64,000 nucleotides of DNA from Thorsellia anophelis DSM 18579 (GTDB lineage Bacteria > Pseudomonadota > Gammaproteobacteria > Enterobacterales > Thorselliaceae): contig NZ_FOHV01000008.1 in the NCBI RefSeq assembly GCF_900111395.1, forward strand, positions 110,874-174,873. Direction: 5' to 3'. Positions 18,855 through 29,009 of the stretch are shown here, piece after piece; position 1 is the stretch's first letter; every line of letters starts with the position of its first letter. Below the pieces are notes generated by a model, which saw only the letters and a program-made list of their open reading frames with translations, searched no databases and had not been told where the DNA came from. A program made the translations under genes and the position numbers.

Positions 18855-18937
18855 ACCATTTCAAAAAGGAATAATCTTAACTAAGTACTATCTTCAAGTA
18901 GATAGAATGATTACTGTTATATTTTGAGGTATGAAGG

Positions 18938-18959
18938 ATTTATCATTAAGTTGATAAAT
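18938..18959. repeat. Perfect inverted repeat between nadD and tRNA-Tyr
   Basis: ATTTATCA and TGATAAAT flank a six-base spacer. No U run follows on either strand, so terminator function for nadD or the tRNA is only possible. Confidence 0.35.
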
Positions 18960-18966
18960 AATCGGA

Positions 18967-19051
18967 TGGTGGTGGGAGAAGGATTCGAACCTTCGAAGTC
19001 GATGACGGCAGATTTACAGTCTGCTCCCTTTGACCGCTCGGGAACCCCACC
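18967..19051 (-). tRNA. tRNA-Tyr (GUA)
   Basis: 85 bases, nearly identical to E. coli tRNA-Tyr. The acceptor arm GGTGGGG pairs with the 3' CCCACC, the anticodon GTA (19015-19017 on the plus strand) sits in loop ACTGTAAAT, a long class II variable arm is present, T arm GGTTCGAATCC, and the CCA end is encoded (18967-18969). It lies alone between nadD and purU, read leftward. Confidence 0.97.
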
Positions 19052-19082
19052 ATATAATAAAACTTAATTATATAACCAGCGC

Positions 19083-19110
19083 ATTATAGCGCTATTTTTC
19101 ATTTTGTAAA
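19083..19110 (-). promoter_or_regulatory. Sigma-70 promoter of tRNA-Tyr
   Basis: On the minus strand TTTACA (19105-19110) and TATAAT (19083-19088) are separated by 16 bases, about 32 bases before the tRNA 5' end. This is close to consensus and the only strong promoter in the gap. Confidence 0.75.
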
Positions 19111-19243
19111 GCTGACTTAGAACTGATTGATTATAAATACCCCGTAAACAGTACACCCTTTAAGCAACTAAGGATGTGCACTGTCAAGTGTTGCATGTAA
19201 ATTATTTCAGTTTAATAATTCACTCGATAATAATAATGAGAAG

Positions 19244-20140
19244 TCATAGAATAATGGTATGATTATCTTGAACAAAAACACGCTCAGCAATTACTTTTTC
19301 AAGCGCACGACTTAAGACATTTTTTTCGACGTCTCTGCCTGCTTTCATCATTGTCTCTGCTGTATAGGTGTGATCTACATGGATCACATCCTGCATAATA
19401 ATTGGACCCTCATCAAGATTATTGTTAACAAAATGAGCTGTTGCGCCGATAATTTTAACACCTCTTTCATAAGCTTGATGGTATGGCTTAGCCCCTATGA
19501 ACGCTGGCAAAAATGAGTGATGAATGTTAATAATTTTTTTATCAAAAAAGGCAACAAATTCAGGGGTTAACACTCTCATATACTTCGCCAAAACAACATA
19601 ATCAGGCGAGAATTCAGATATTTTAGTTCGCATCGCTAAATCATGTGCTTCGCGAGTTAATCCTTCATGCGAAATTAAATAAAATGGTATATTAAATCGT
19701 TCAACTAGGGGTTGTAACAGTGCATGATTACCAATTACTGCGCATATTTCAACATCTAGATCGCCATAAGCTTGTTTCATTAACAGATCACCTAGGCAAT
19801 GGGCTTCCTTTGTTACTAAGATAACAATTTTTTGCTTTATGCCAGATTTAAGCTCATAAATAGATTTTTCTGGAAGTGATGACCCAAGATCTGCTAGAAA
19901 AATTTCATCATTAAAAATTCCTTCTAGTTCTGTTCGCATAAAGAAATGCCCTGACCTATGATCCACAAACTCGCTATTCTGAATAATATTCAATTGATGC
20001 TTGTAACAGATATTAGTTATTTTTGATATCAATCCTTTTGCATCAGGACATTGGGTTCTTAAAATTTTACGCTGTGTAAGCTTATTGATGTTATTTAAAA
20101 CTGAATTTTGTTGTTCATTTGTATCTATTTTGAGATTCAT
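19244..20140 (-). CDS. purU: Formyltetrahydrofolate deformylase
   Basis: Hydrolyses 10-formyl-THF to THF and formate, feeding PurT and balancing one-carbon pools. An N-terminal ACT domain (about 25-100) is followed by the formyltransferase-fold catalytic domain, with Asn 205 and His 207 in N-I-H-H-S-F-L-P and Asp 243 in N-L-D-E-G-P-I. 298 residues, a little longer than the 280 of E. coli because of an N-terminal extension. AAGAAG precedes the ATG. Confidence 0.95.
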   Translation of the reverse strand: MNLKIDTNEQQNSVLNNINKLTQRKILRTQCPDAKGLISKITNICYKHQLNIIQNSEFVDHRSGHFFMRTELEGIFNDEIFLADLGSSLPEKSIYELKSGIKQKIVILVTKEAHCLGDLLMKQAYGDLDVEICAVIGNHALLQPLVERFNIPFYLISHEGLTREAHDLAMRTKISEFSPDYVVLAKYMRVLTPEFVAFFDKKIINIHHSFLPAFIGAKPYHQAYERGVKIIGATAHFVNNNLDEGPIIMQDVIHVDHTYTAETMMKAGRDVEKNVLSRALEKVIAERVFVQDNHTIIL

Positions 20141-20701
20141 AATTTCTTCTTAAGCATTTATTAAATTATTAAAAGCATTAATCACGGCAAACTTATAAAC
20201 AAGCATCACCTGGCTTTGTTAATACGAATACATCTGCATAAATCTATTTATTTAAACCTAGACAAAATTTCAAAAAACATCATTTAGCGCACAGCCTATG
20301 TACTTCTTCTATGCAGTTTTATGTTCCAATGATATCGAAATGGTCATATTATTTGAATTGAGCTTGATTGTTCAAAAGAATAGATAACACTGTAGTGGAT
20401 TTCCGACTATATTTAAAGATCGTAACATAAGTTAGTCCAGCCTGCAATTGACTGAGTATATTAATGTATTTAAGTTAAGGAAGATGAGATTATCAACTAA
20501 CAACGTTTGATGCATGACAGCTATTATAATCCCAAACAATGGTAAAATATGCTTTCAGCTTTATTTAATTACACTCATTGTATTACCGTTTCAAGAGTGT
20601 TTAGAATCAGTAAACCAATACAGTTCAAGCATTTGTTTGAAATAACATCACCATAACAAGCATAGTTAGAAATGGTAGGAATTATTTACAGGGTCTATTA
20701 T
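20141..20701. other. Intergenic region, nothing recognised
   Basis: 560 bases between purU and the NIPSNAP-like gene. No open frame of note, no clear hairpin with a U run and no RNA gene seen. The right part must hold the 3' end of the NIPSNAP-sit transcript and the left part the purU promoter. Confidence 0.5.
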
Positions 20702-21046
20702 TTAGTTTAACACTATATTTTTTAAGCATACTATATGATCATCCTCTAGCCAAAACGTAATCTTATGTGCGCTAATGATTCTACTTACTATCTCTTCACG
20801 AATTTTTAGCCATTCTTCACAAGCGTAAAAATTAGCTAATTGTTCCGCATATTCAATTTCTGAATTGAATGCACGTATCAACAAATATTGGCTTCGATCA
20901 TGTAATGATGGTCCAAAACTTACAACCTTAATCCCCATTTGCTTATGCAGTGGAATAGATAAATTTACTTCAGCGTCATGAAATGCATCTTCCTGCTCTT
21001 TTTTTAGTTCATAAGTCATTAATTCAATATAGCGTCTACGGCTCAT
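20702..21046 (-). CDS. NIPSNAP-family protein
   Basis: 114-residue protein with the NIPSNAP ferredoxin-like pattern: Y-I-E-L-M-T-Y-E-L-K at the N-terminus, then I-P-L-H-K-Q-M-G-I-K-V-V-S-F-G-P-S and L-L-I-R-A-F-N-S. Biochemical role in bacteria is unknown. It begins 50 bases after the end of sitD on the same strand and may be the last gene of the metal-uptake operon, but no shared function is shown. Confidence 0.7.
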   Translation of the reverse strand: MSRRRYIELMTYELKKEQEDAFHDAEVNLSIPLHKQMGIKVVSFGPSLHDRSQYLLIRAFNSEIEYAEQLANFYACEEWLKIREEIVSRIISAHKITFWLEDDHIVCLKNIVLN

Positions 21047-21096
21047 ATAGTTACCTTCTATGTTTAACTCTATTCCACAAATTTATTTTTTGTATT

Positions 21097-21933
21097 TTAT
21101 TTACTTCTCTCTCTATATCGTTCTTTTTTACATAGCAAAGCAATCAAAATCCCTATAGATTGGAAAACAACAATTAACGGCGCAGTTGCGACATCAAGAT
21201 GAAAACTTAATAGTATTCCCAAAATGATTGTCATCACTGAAAATATAATTGATAAAAATACCATTTGTTCAAATCTCTTAACTATTATAAAACCAAACAT
21301 CCCTGGTATTATTAGAAGCGCTACAACAAATAATATCCCCACAGCCTGTATTGAAATAACAATTACTAGACAGAGAACTAAAAGTAAAAAATAATGGTAT
21401 AACCTTGTGGATTTCCCTAGCATTTTCAGATGAATGGAATCAAAACAAAATAAAATCAAATCCTTACTCTTAACCAACAAAAGTAGGAATACGCAAAACA
21501 AAATGATGATATCCTTTAGCATATTATCAGCATCAACCCCTAGGATATTACCAAACAAGATGTGTGTTAAATGCAATTGAGTTTCTATAAAAGCAAATAA
21601 AAACAATCCAAGTGCAAAAAAAAATGAAAAAACAATACCAACCACACTATCTTCTTTTAATCTTGTACTAGATTTAATATAAGCAATTAAAATAGTCGTA
21701 ATGAAGCCTGCAATAAATGCGCCAATAATGATTGGCATGTTGATTAACGTACTTAATATTATCCCAGGGAGCACAGCATGAGAAATAGCATCTCCCATTA
21801 ACGCCCAACCCTTTAGCACTAAAAAACACGATAAAAAAGCACAGACAATACCAATTGTAAGCCCCATGACTAAGGCCCTTTGCATAAACGGATAGGTAAA
21901 GGGTTCAACAAAAAAATTATAGAGCTCAATCAT
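21097..21933 (-). CDS. sitD: Mn/Fe ABC transporter permease SitD-like
   Basis: Second permease of a metal (Mn2+/Fe2+) ABC importer of the SitABCD/YfeABCD group. 278 residues with about eight membrane spans; the D-A-I-S-H-A-V-L-P-G motif near residue 50 is diagnostic of ABC-3 permeases. Its ATG overlaps the sitC stop by four bases. Order sitA-B-C-D is the usual one. Confidence 0.88.
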   Translation of the reverse strand: MIELYNFFVEPFTYPFMQRALVMGLTIGIVCAFLSCFLVLKGWALMGDAISHAVLPGIILSTLINMPIIIGAFIAGFITTILIAYIKSSTRLKEDSVVGIVFSFFFALGLFLFAFIETQLHLTHILFGNILGVDADNMLKDIIILFCVFLLLLVKSKDLILFCFDSIHLKMLGKSTRLYHYFLLLVLCLVIVISIQAVGILFVVALLIIPGMFGFIIVKRFEQMVFLSIIFSVMTIILGILLSFHLDVATAPLIVVFQSIGILIALLCKKERYRERSK

Positions 21934-22826
21934 AAAGTATGTTTTTCTCCTAAATAAGATTTAGGATGATAAGTCCCTATTTTTTTTCTACGCCTAATAA
22001 GTTTGTTTAGCAATCCATGCTTTGGTGCAAAAATAAAGCACAAGACAAATATTAATCCTTGGATTAAAACAATTACAGGCCCTGCAGAAACATTTAAAAA
22101 AAAGCTAAAATAACTTCCAAAAAATGCACTTAAACCACCAGTTAACATGGCAATAAAAGCAAGCATACCTATTCTATCTGATAGTAAATAAGCACAAGAA
22201 CCAGGTATAATTAAAAGTGCAATAACGAGTATAGCACCAACTGCTTGAAGTGATATCACGATCACAGCACTTAATATCGTAAAAAAAAGCAATTTAACTT
22301 TTAGTTCACTAACTCCTATTGCATGCGCATAACCACTGTCAAATATCACTGTTACTAAGTTTTTAAATAAAAAGACCATAATGGCCAACGAAAGAAAAAA
22401 TACAATTGCAATTTGGACATACTCGTTTTGATTAATTGTATAGACAGTTCCCATGATTATAGTTTGTATACTGATATCTATTGGAAAAATAGATATTAAT
22501 AGCAACCCTAGAGCAAAAAAACTTGAAAACACAAATCCGATTACTACATCTTCTTTTAATTTGCTGACCTTAGTGATAAAGACCATAGCGAAGGCTGCGA
22601 TTATTCCACTGAAAAAAGCCCCAACAATAAAAGGTAGACTTAACCAATAAGCAATCGCAACGCCAGGAACTACCGCGTGTGATAAAGCATCGCCAATTAA
22701 TGACCAATTATTCAGAACTAAAAAGGAAGAAAGTAAAGCGCAAATAATTCCTACGGCTGTGCAGATAAGCATCGCGTTTATCATAAATTGGTAATCAAAC
22801 GGTAATAGCAGTATATCAATCATCAC
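21930..22826 (-). CDS. sitC: Mn/Fe ABC transporter permease SitC-like
   Basis: First permease of the importer, 298 residues, with D-A-L-S-H-A-V-V-P-G near 48-57 and I-P-G-S-C-A near the middle, as in the ABC-3 family. The C-terminus ends in a basic cytoplasmic tail. It starts eight bases after sitB. Confidence 0.88.
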   Translation of the reverse strand: MMIDILLLPFDYQFMINAMLICTAVGIICALLSSFLVLNNWSLIGDALSHAVVPGVAIAYWLSLPFIVGAFFSGIIAAFAMVFITKVSKLKEDVVIGFVFSSFFALGLLLISIFPIDISIQTIIMGTVYTINQNEYVQIAIVFFLSLAIMVFLFKNLVTVIFDSGYAHAIGVSELKVKLLFFTILSAVIVISLQAVGAILVIALLIIPGSCAYLLSDRIGMLAFIAMLTGGLSAFFGSYFSFFLNVSAGPVIVLIQGLIFVLCFIFAPKHGLLNKLIRRRKKIGTYHPKSYLGEKHTL

Positions 22827-22834
22827 ATTCCCTT

Positions 22835-23713
22835 TTAATCTTTAACAGTACTTGAAGGAGGATCTTGTTGAGTATTGCCATAAAATACTGCAGGACGCTC
22901 ATCATCAGTCAATACTGTCACAACTCTTGTATCGTCATCATCATGAAGCTCTGTTGAACTTAATTTAATGTGCCTCAGAACCCCTCCAAAAGTTTTACGC
23001 AAATTTTCTTCGGTAAAGGTTTCACTAATGCCGCCAAATCCAATTACCGAACGGTTAAATAAGACAACCTGGTCGCAAAATTCTGGAACACTTCCAAGAT
23101 TATGAGTTGAAATCAAAATTAAATGCCCCTGTTCTCTTGAACGTTGGAGCAAATCAATAATTGCATTTTCTGTTTTAACATCTACCCCCGTAAAAGGTTC
23201 ATCAAGCATTAGCACTTTACCTTGCTGTGCTAGTGCTCTTGCAAGAAATACTCTCTTTTTCTGCCCACCAGAAAGCTCACCAATTTGCCTGGTTTTATAA
23301 TCAGTTAATCCAACTAAGTCTATTGCTTTATCGACTTCCAAATGATCATTTCTAGAAGCAATTCTTAATAGGTTCATAGATCCGTATCGCCCCATCATAA
23401 CGACATCACGAACAAGTATCGGGAAATCCCAATCAACTTCCTCCGTTTGAGGCACGTAGGCTATGAGATTATTACGAAGAGCTTGTTTTATAGTCTGCCC
23501 ATTTAAACTCACCGTGCCATCCATCGGGTCTACAACTCCCATTAAACTTTTGAAAAGAGTAGATTTTCCGCCACCATTAGGCCCAACCAGAGCACAAATT
23601 GTTCCACCTTCAAGTTCAAATGAAGCATCTTTTATTGCCTGATTGCCGTTACTATAAACATAGCTAATATTCTTGACAGATAAGTGGGCTAAATTTTTAA
23701 TTAAACCGTTCAA
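22835..23713 (-). CDS. sitB: Mn/Fe ABC transporter ATPase SitB-like
   Basis: ATP-binding subunit, 292 residues. Walker [10 protein letters not shown] at 44-52, signature L-S-G-G-Q at 147-151, Walker B V-L-M-L-D-E-P at 167-173. The [13 protein letters not shown] stretch is typical of Mn/Zn/Fe chelate ATPases. Eight bases separate it from both neighbours. Confidence 0.92.
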   Translation of the reverse strand: MNGLIKNLAHLSVKNISYVYSNGNQAIKDASFELEGGTICALVGPNGGGKSTLFKSLMGVVDPMDGTVSLNGQTIKQALRNNLIAYVPQTEEVDWDFPILVRDVVMMGRYGSMNLLRIASRNDHLEVDKAIDLVGLTDYKTRQIGELSGGQKKRVFLARALAQQGKVLMLDEPFTGVDVKTENAIIDLLQRSREQGHLILISTHNLGSVPEFCDQVVLFNRSVIGFGGISETFTEENLRKTFGGVLRHIKLSSTELHDDDDTRVVTVLTDDERPAVFYGNTQQDPPSSTVKD

Positions 23714-23721
23714 ATTGACTC

Positions 23722-24672
23722 CTAATTCTCTTTTGCAGTCTCAAAACCTAAAACTATTGTATCAAGCGTTCTTTCAAGCAATTTTAGATAGGTAGGGACT
23801 GGCCCTTCGCTGTTTGATAATGAATCAACGAATAAGACTCCTCCATAAATCGCGTTAGTCTCAGCAGCAATTGTTCTAGCAGGTCTATCTGAAGTAGTAT
23901 TTTCTGAAAACACAACGGGTATTTGATTTAACTTAATTAAATCGATTAATTCAGTTAGCTCCCTTGGTTTGACTTGTTGTTCTGCATTAATAGGGTACAA
24001 ATAAGCTTCTTTTAAATCAAAATCCTTGGCTAAATAACTAAATGCCCCCTCAGATGTAACAAGCCATCTTGCTTCAGGTTCAAGATAGCTTAATTTTTTT
24101 TCAATTTGAAGTGCTAATTGTTTGATTTTCTCGGCATAGTCTAATGCATTTTGCTCGTAATAAGTCCTATTGGGCGGATCTAAATCAATAAAAGCATTTT
24201 TTATATTTTCAATATAAATTAAAGCATTGTTAGGTGACATCCATGCATGTGGATTTGGTATTAACTCAGCTTCGTTAGTGTGTTCAGAATTCTCTATATT
24301 TATTGGGACAATCCCATCCGTAACTAAAATAGCAGGAATAGTTCTTATATCTTGATAAAACTTTTCAAACCAAGACTCTAGGTTCAAACCATTATATAAA
24401 ATCAGATCCGCATGCTGAATTTTAGCAATATCCTTTGGTGTAGGCTGATAATCATGAATTTCGGCGCCTGGCTTAGTTATCGATTCAACTACCATTTTGT
24501 CACCCGCAATAGTTTGCGCCATATCCTGCAAAATAGTAAATGTTGTAATCACTCGAAAAGGTTTTGAGGGGAGAGTCTCAGCGAATCCATGGTAGGGGAT
24601 AAAATAAAACAATATAAAAAGAATTGAAAAACGATTCAAACTAGTTGGAGCAAAAACTTGCAATTTTTTCAT
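23722..24672 (-). CDS. sitA: Mn/Fe-binding periplasmic protein SitA-like
   Basis: Cluster A-1 substrate-binding protein for divalent metal. A signal peptide covers about residues 1-31. The four expected metal ligands are visible: His 73 (A-E-I-H-D-Y), His 142 (N-P-H-A-W-M), Glu 208 (T-S-E-G-A-F) and Asp 283 (F-V-D-S-L-S). The H-H-E-D set fits Mn2+/Fe2+ rather than Zn2+ binders with a His-rich loop, which is absent. First gene of the sit block, 69 bases after the chemoreceptor gene on the same strand. Confidence 0.9.
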   Translation of the reverse strand: MKKLQVFAPTSLNRFSILFILFYFIPYHGFAETLPSKPFRVITTFTILQDMAQTIAGDKMVVESITKPGAEIHDYQPTPKDIAKIQHADLILYNGLNLESWFEKFYQDIRTIPAILVTDGIVPINIENSEHTNEAELIPNPHAWMSPNNALIYIENIKNAFIDLDPPNRTYYEQNALDYAEKIKQLALQIEKKLSYLEPEARWLVTSEGAFSYLAKDFDLKEAYLYPINAEQQVKPRELTELIDLIKLNQIPVVFSENTTSDRPARTIAAETNAIYGGVLFVDSLSNSEGPVPTYLKLLERTLDTIVLGFETAKEN

Positions 24673-24695
24673 CTAGAAAATCCATCTAAGAATAC

Positions 24696-24717
24696 AGACT
24701 CAATAGATATTGAGCCT
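24696..24717. repeat. Inverted repeat upstream of sitA
   Basis: AGACTCAAT and ATTGAGCCT flank AGAT in the 69-base gap between the chemoreceptor stop and the sitA start. It could be the receptor gene's terminator (weak U content after it) or an operator for a metal regulator. It does not match the Fur or enteric MntR consensus as I know them. Confidence 0.4.
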
Positions 24718-24741
24718 GCTTATATTACAAATACTTAAAAA

Positions 24742-26160
24742 TTAATTATGCTCACTTATATCACCGATAATCACTTCTTGCTCACCATCATAGATAGTGT
24801 TATCTAAATCGACTTTTGCAATACTTGTATTGAGAGCATCCGCATGACTCTGCAAATCTAATGCAATGCCTACACTGTTTTTTGCAGCAATATCATTATC
24901 TTTGACAACTTCTTCAAGTGTTTTAAGGGATTGATTAACAACTTGTACTTGTAAAGATTGTGACTCTGTATTCTTTGATATGCTGCTAACAAGTCCTGAA
25001 ACGTCTTCAACAGATACTGCCATACTACTAATAGTAGTGTTCGCTGAGTTAACAAATTTTACCCCTTCTTTCATATGAGTAACACTTGTATCTATCAATA
25101 CTTCAATTTCTTTAGCAGCTTGACCAGCCCGCTGTGCTAATGTTCTAACCTCAGATGCCACCACAGCAAATCCACGACCTTGCTCACCCGCTCTAGCTGC
25201 TTCAACTGCAGCATTTAATGCAAGAATATTCGTCTGAAATGAAATACCATTAATGACCTCAGTGATAGCTGAAATTTTAGAAGCTGAAACTTCAATATCA
25301 CTCATAACTTTAACAATTTCATTTACTAATGACCGCCCCTCTCTTGCCTCATTGGCAGCTGATGTTATTAATTTGTCAGCGCTAGTTGCGATTTGTTCAT
25401 TCTCTGTTATTGATTCGCCTAACTCTTCAATCGTTACAGCTGTTTGATGCAATCTTATTGAAGCATTGCTACTTTTTTCTGTTAAATACTCCCCAGTTGT
25501 CGCAATTGTATTTGCAGATTCAAAGACTGAAGCACTATGAGTTTTTACTTCACTCACAGCAACATTCAGATTATCCATTGCAATCTGAAGCCTATCAGAT
25601 AACAAATACGAATTCATTTCAGATGTTTTGAGCATCATTGCTATTTTTATTTGAAATCCTGTCTGAACAACCACATAAGCAGCATGTATCATAACTTGTT
25701 TAAAATTAGCCTCTTCTAAACAAAATATTTCAAAACCAGCCGCCTGTAATCTATCAACTACAACGTGATGAATAGCAATAACAACTGCTGCGACCATAAT
25801 AGGTCGCCAATCTCTGTACATAAGCAGCAATGCTAAGGTAACAAAAACGCCAAAATGAAATTCTATCATCCCCATTGCAAAATGAATATGTAACGCAACC
25901 ATAAGCATCAAAGTAACAGCCATGAAGTATCGGCAAGGTTCTTTTCCCTTATATAATACATATCCAAAAACGCCTATACCTAATACAATTAATGAGCTAA
26001 TTATTGCTTCGATTAATTGACTTCCATGATGTTGCTTAAAAAAAGCCAATCCAATTGTGACAAAACAATAAACAATTAAGACATAAAGCATTAATGTATC
26101 GGCTAATTTATCTGTAGCGAATTTTCTAGCTAAGGATGATTGTGATAGTACAGTTTTCAT
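24742..26160 (-). CDS. Methyl-accepting chemotaxis protein, membrane-embedded sensor
   Basis: 472 residues. The N-terminal 185 form about six transmembrane segments with a histidine-rich stretch (I-H-H-V-V-V-D-R-L near 125-133) and almost no periplasmic domain. A long helical signalling domain follows. Its hairpin tip, near 300-345, is highly conserved ([20 protein letters not shown]). It should signal to CheA/CheW; none of those genes is in the window. The ligand is unknown and may be sensed within or through the membrane. Confidence 0.9.
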   Translation of the reverse strand: MKTVLSQSSLARKFATDKLADTLMLYVLIVYCFVTIGLAFFKQHHGSQLIEAIISSLIVLGIGVFGYVLYKGKEPCRYFMAVTLMLMVALHIHFAMGMIEFHFGVFVTLALLLMYRDWRPIMVAAVVIAIHHVVVDRLQAAGFEIFCLEEANFKQVMIHAAYVVVQTGFQIKIAMMLKTSEMNSYLLSDRLQIAMDNLNVAVSEVKTHSASVFESANTIATTGEYLTEKSSNASIRLHQTAVTIEELGESITENEQIATSADKLITSAANEAREGRSLVNEIVKVMSDIEVSASKISAITEVINGISFQTNILALNAAVEAARAGEQGRGFAVVASEVRTLAQRAGQAAKEIEVLIDTSVTHMKEGVKFVNSANTTISSMAVSVEDVSGLVSSISKNTESQSLQVQVVNQSLKTLEEVVKDNDIAAKNSVGIALDLQSHADALNTSIAKVDLDNTIYDGEQEVIIGDISEHN

Positions 26161-26480
26161 TTTTGACCTATTTGATAGACTTGATTAAAATAACTTAAAA
26201 TATAATTCTAGCATTATTATTTCTATTTTATACCATTCTTTTAAATTCAATGGAACTAATTAACGCTAAAATTCATAACTAAACATGAGCAAATGTAAAA
26301 TTAACTTACATAATTATAGCAATAGCAAAATCATTAATTGAAACAGGGTTTCAAGATGAAACAAGATAATGATAAGCCACTATAATTCAATAATAAATAA
26401 CATTGAGATTAATCTAAATTTAACAAATTAAAACTACTTAGTAGCAATTAGACATCAATTTATACGTTGAAATTAAAGAA
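26161..26480. other. Divergent promoter region, nothing else recognised
   Basis: 320 very AT-rich bases between the leftward chemoreceptor gene and the rightward GIY-YIG gene. Both promoters should lie here. No hairpin, RNA or open frame stands out. ATGATTATCAT at 26481 superficially resembles a Fur half-site pair but covers the start codon. Confidence 0.45.
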
Positions 26481-26789
26481 ATGATTATCATAAACGATTC
26501 TACCTCTAACCCAATTACTAATACTGATTGGTGCCTGTACATGATTGAAGATAGATATGAATCAATTTATACGGGTATTACAAATAATTTAACAAAAAGA
26601 TTTCTTGCACATCAAAAAGGCAAAGGAGCAAAAGCATTGAGAGGGAAAAGCCCTTTGAGAATTGTTTATGTATTAACCGAACTCACCCATAAAAAAGCAG
26701 CTCAGCTGGAATACAAAATAAAACAGCTACCAAGAGCCCAAAAATTAAAAATAATCTTAGGTGAATTTAATCCACTTGAGTTAATTTAG
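26481..26789 (+). CDS. GIY-YIG domain protein, YhbQ-like
   Basis: 102-residue single-domain protein of the UPF0213/YhbQ group. The GIY part reads C-L-Y-M-I at 18-22 and YIG reads Y-T-G at 30-32, with Arg 40 in L-T-K-R-F-L-A-H and the A-A-Q-L-E-Y-K-I-K-Q-L motif later. YhbQ-type proteins are small DNA nucleases of unclear role. Isolated gene, convergent with the dpp cluster. Confidence 0.85.
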   Translation: MIIINDSTSNPITNTDWCLYMIEDRYESIYTGITNNLTKRFLAHQKGKGAKALRGKSPLRIVYVLTELTHKKAAQLEYKIKQLPRAQKLKIILGEFNPLELI

Positions 26790-26838
26790 AATATATTTGT
26801 ACTATGCCTATCATAACTTGATAAGCACAGCTATACTC

Positions 26839-27861
26839 TTATTGATTCTCTTCCACATAAAAACATGCAACTAGCTGATTACTATAATCCTTAAGTACTG
26901 GCTGAGCAGTAAAGCATTTATCGAATGCTTTAGCACACCTAGCACTAAATGCACATCCTTTAGGGGGGTTGAGTGGGCTAGGAAGTTCACCAACAAGTTT
27001 AATCCTCTCAATTCTCTCTTGTTTTTTTAATCTTGGCGTTGCAGATAATAAAGCTTGTGTATAAGGGTGCATAGGATTTGCGTAGACTTGTTCTTTTGTG
27101 CCTTTTTCGACACAGCGCCCTAAATACATAACCATTACATCATCAGCTATATGTTCAACAACTGATAAATCATGAGAAATAAATACATAAGCAAGCCCCA
27201 TCTCTTCTTGTAAATCCATCATTAAATTTAGGACCTGTGCTCTTACAGAGACATCTAAAGCTGAAACTGGTTCATCTGCTATGACAATATCTGGCTCAAG
27301 CATCAATCCTCTTGCAATTGCAATTCTTTGCCTCTGTCCACCAGAAAACATATGAGGATATCTGTCATAAAATTCCTCTTTCAATCCAACTTTAGCCATA
27401 ATTTTTAGTACTTTACTACGGATAGCTTCTTTTGATAATAAAGTATTAACCTCAAGAGGCTCACTTAATATATGCCCTACTTTTTGTCTTGGATTTAGTG
27501 AGCCATATGGATTTTGAAAAACAATTTGAATTTTTTGGCGTCGCAAGGCTTTATTAGCAGGATTTTTATCAAGTAAATCTTGCCCTTTATAAAAGAGTTC
27601 GCCTTGCGTGGGTGATTCAATCATTGTAAGAAGTTTTCCAAGAGTTGATTTACCGCAACCTGATTCACCTACAACTGCAAGTGTTTTACCAACTTTTAGT
27701 TCAAAAGAAACCCCATCTAAAGCTTTAACAGTCTGTGATTTACCAAAAACCCCTTTCTTTACTTCATAATATTTTTTTAAATTATTTGCAAGCAATACTG
27801 TTTCACCTGCATTTTGTTTTCCTACATTATTTGATTGTTCATCAATTTGGTGACTATTCAT
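26839..27861 (-). CDS. dppF: Dipeptide ABC transporter ATPase DppF
   Basis: Second ATPase of the dipeptide importer, 340 residues. Walker A G-E-S-G-C-G-K-S-T at 65-73, signature F-S-G-G-Q-R-Q-R near the middle, Walker B I-V-I-A-D-E-P, and the C-terminal oligopeptide/dipeptide domain with C-x-F-S-A-R-C cysteines. An N-terminal extension of about 20 residues precedes the usual start. Last gene of dppABCDF; the order and spacing fit. Confidence 0.92.
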   Translation of the reverse strand: MNSHQIDEQSNNVGKQNAGETVLLANNLKKYYEVKKGVFGKSQTVKALDGVSFELKVGKTLAVVGESGCGKSTLGKLLTMIESPTQGELFYKGQDLLDKNPANKALRRQKIQIVFQNPYGSLNPRQKVGHILSEPLEVNTLLSKEAIRSKVLKIMAKVGLKEEFYDRYPHMFSGGQRQRIAIARGLMLEPDIVIADEPVSALDVSVRAQVLNLMMDLQEEMGLAYVFISHDLSVVEHIADDVMVMYLGRCVEKGTKEQVYANPMHPYTQALLSATPRLKKQERIERIKLVGELPSPLNPPKGCAFSARCAKAFDKCFTAQPVLKDYSNQLVACFYVEENQ

Positions 27862-27946
27862 AATCCTATTACCTTCTATAATCCCTTTTAAGAGAACCTA
27901 TCGACCTATCGAATAAAGCTTTAATCCTAATTGTGAATGTCAATAT

Positions 27947-28915
27947 CTATTTGTTGACTGTTAAGGGAAAATGGCACTTGACTAAATGCGAATCTACCTG
28001 AGTTAACTCAGGTTCAGTTTGTAAACATTTTTCTTTAACATACGGACAACGGGGATTTAACAAACACCCTGTTGGCCTGTCATACTTACCTGGTACTACC
28101 CCAGGTAAAGACTCGAGCCTAGAGCGATTTTGAGAAAATTCAGGCAAGGCTTTCAGTAGAGATTCAGTATAAGGATGCATAGGATTCACAAACAATGAAT
28201 TTGCATCAGCGACCTCAACAACTTGACCTGCATACATAACAATGATTTTCTCTGCAGATTCTGCAACCAATGCAAGATCATGTGTAATTAAAATTAATGC
28301 CATTTGCTCTTTTTGTTGTAATTCAAGCAATAATTCAATTATCTGAGCTTGAATAGTAACATCTAAAGCAGTTGTTGGCTCATCAGCTATCAATAGTTTA
28401 GGCCTGCATGCAATCGCCATTGCTATCATAACTCGTTGACTCATCCCTCCAGATAATTGGTGAGGATATACTTTTAATCGTGATTCAGGATCGGGAATCC
28501 CCACTTGATTCAATAATTCAATAGCGCGGAGTTTCCGCTCTGATTTAGTCCCACCTTGGTGAACTTTTAATGCTTCCATAATTTGATAACCAACTGTATG
28601 AGATGGATTCAAACTTGTCATCGCATCCTGAAAAATCATTGCGATATCAGCACCGATAATTTTATTTTTTGCTTTTTCAGTTAGACTTTGTAAATCAATA
28701 CCATCAAAAAGCATTTTATCTGCGCTTACAATGCCTGGATAATCGATAAGCCCCATCAAAGCTAAGGAGCTCACTGATTTACCTGAACCTGATTCACCAA
28801 CAATTCCAACCACCTGTCCTTTTTCAACCTGATATGAAATTCTATCAACTGCTTTAAAAGGTTGATTTTTTTCACCAAAATGAACTGACAAGTTTTGTAA
28901 CTCTAGTAATGCCAT
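27947..28915 (-). CDS. dppD: Dipeptide ABC transporter ATPase DppD
   Basis: First ATPase of the importer, 322 residues. Walker A G-E-S-G-S-G-K-S at 40-47, signature L-S-G-G-M-S-Q-R, Walker B L-L-I-A-D-E-P, and the C-terminal peptide-transporter extension with conserved cysteines (C-L-L-N-P-R-C-P-Y). Powers uptake together with DppF. Confidence 0.92.
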   Translation of the reverse strand: MALLELQNLSVHFGEKNQPFKAVDRISYQVEKGQVVGIVGESGSGKSVSSLALMGLIDYPGIVSADKMLFDGIDLQSLTEKAKNKIIGADIAMIFQDAMTSLNPSHTVGYQIMEALKVHQGGTKSERKLRAIELLNQVGIPDPESRLKVYPHQLSGGMSQRVMIAMAIACRPKLLIADEPTTALDVTIQAQIIELLLELQQKEQMALILITHDLALVAESAEKIIVMYAGQVVEVADANSLFVNPMHPYTESLLKALPEFSQNRSRLESLPGVVPGKYDRPTGCLLNPRCPYVKEKCLQTEPELTQVDSHLVKCHFPLTVNK

Positions 28916-29009
28916 AACTATAATCCTAATTTATGCCCATTAAACTGAGCTTAGTATAAAATTTTATTGTGTTAGATTTGATAAGTTAGCTCTAAAGAGT
29001 CTTATTGTT

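Noticed and set aside
26479..26495. Fur-box-like ATGATTATCAT near the GIY-YIG gene
   Set aside because: Only half of the consensus, lies on the start codon, and such strings are frequent in AT-rich DNA.
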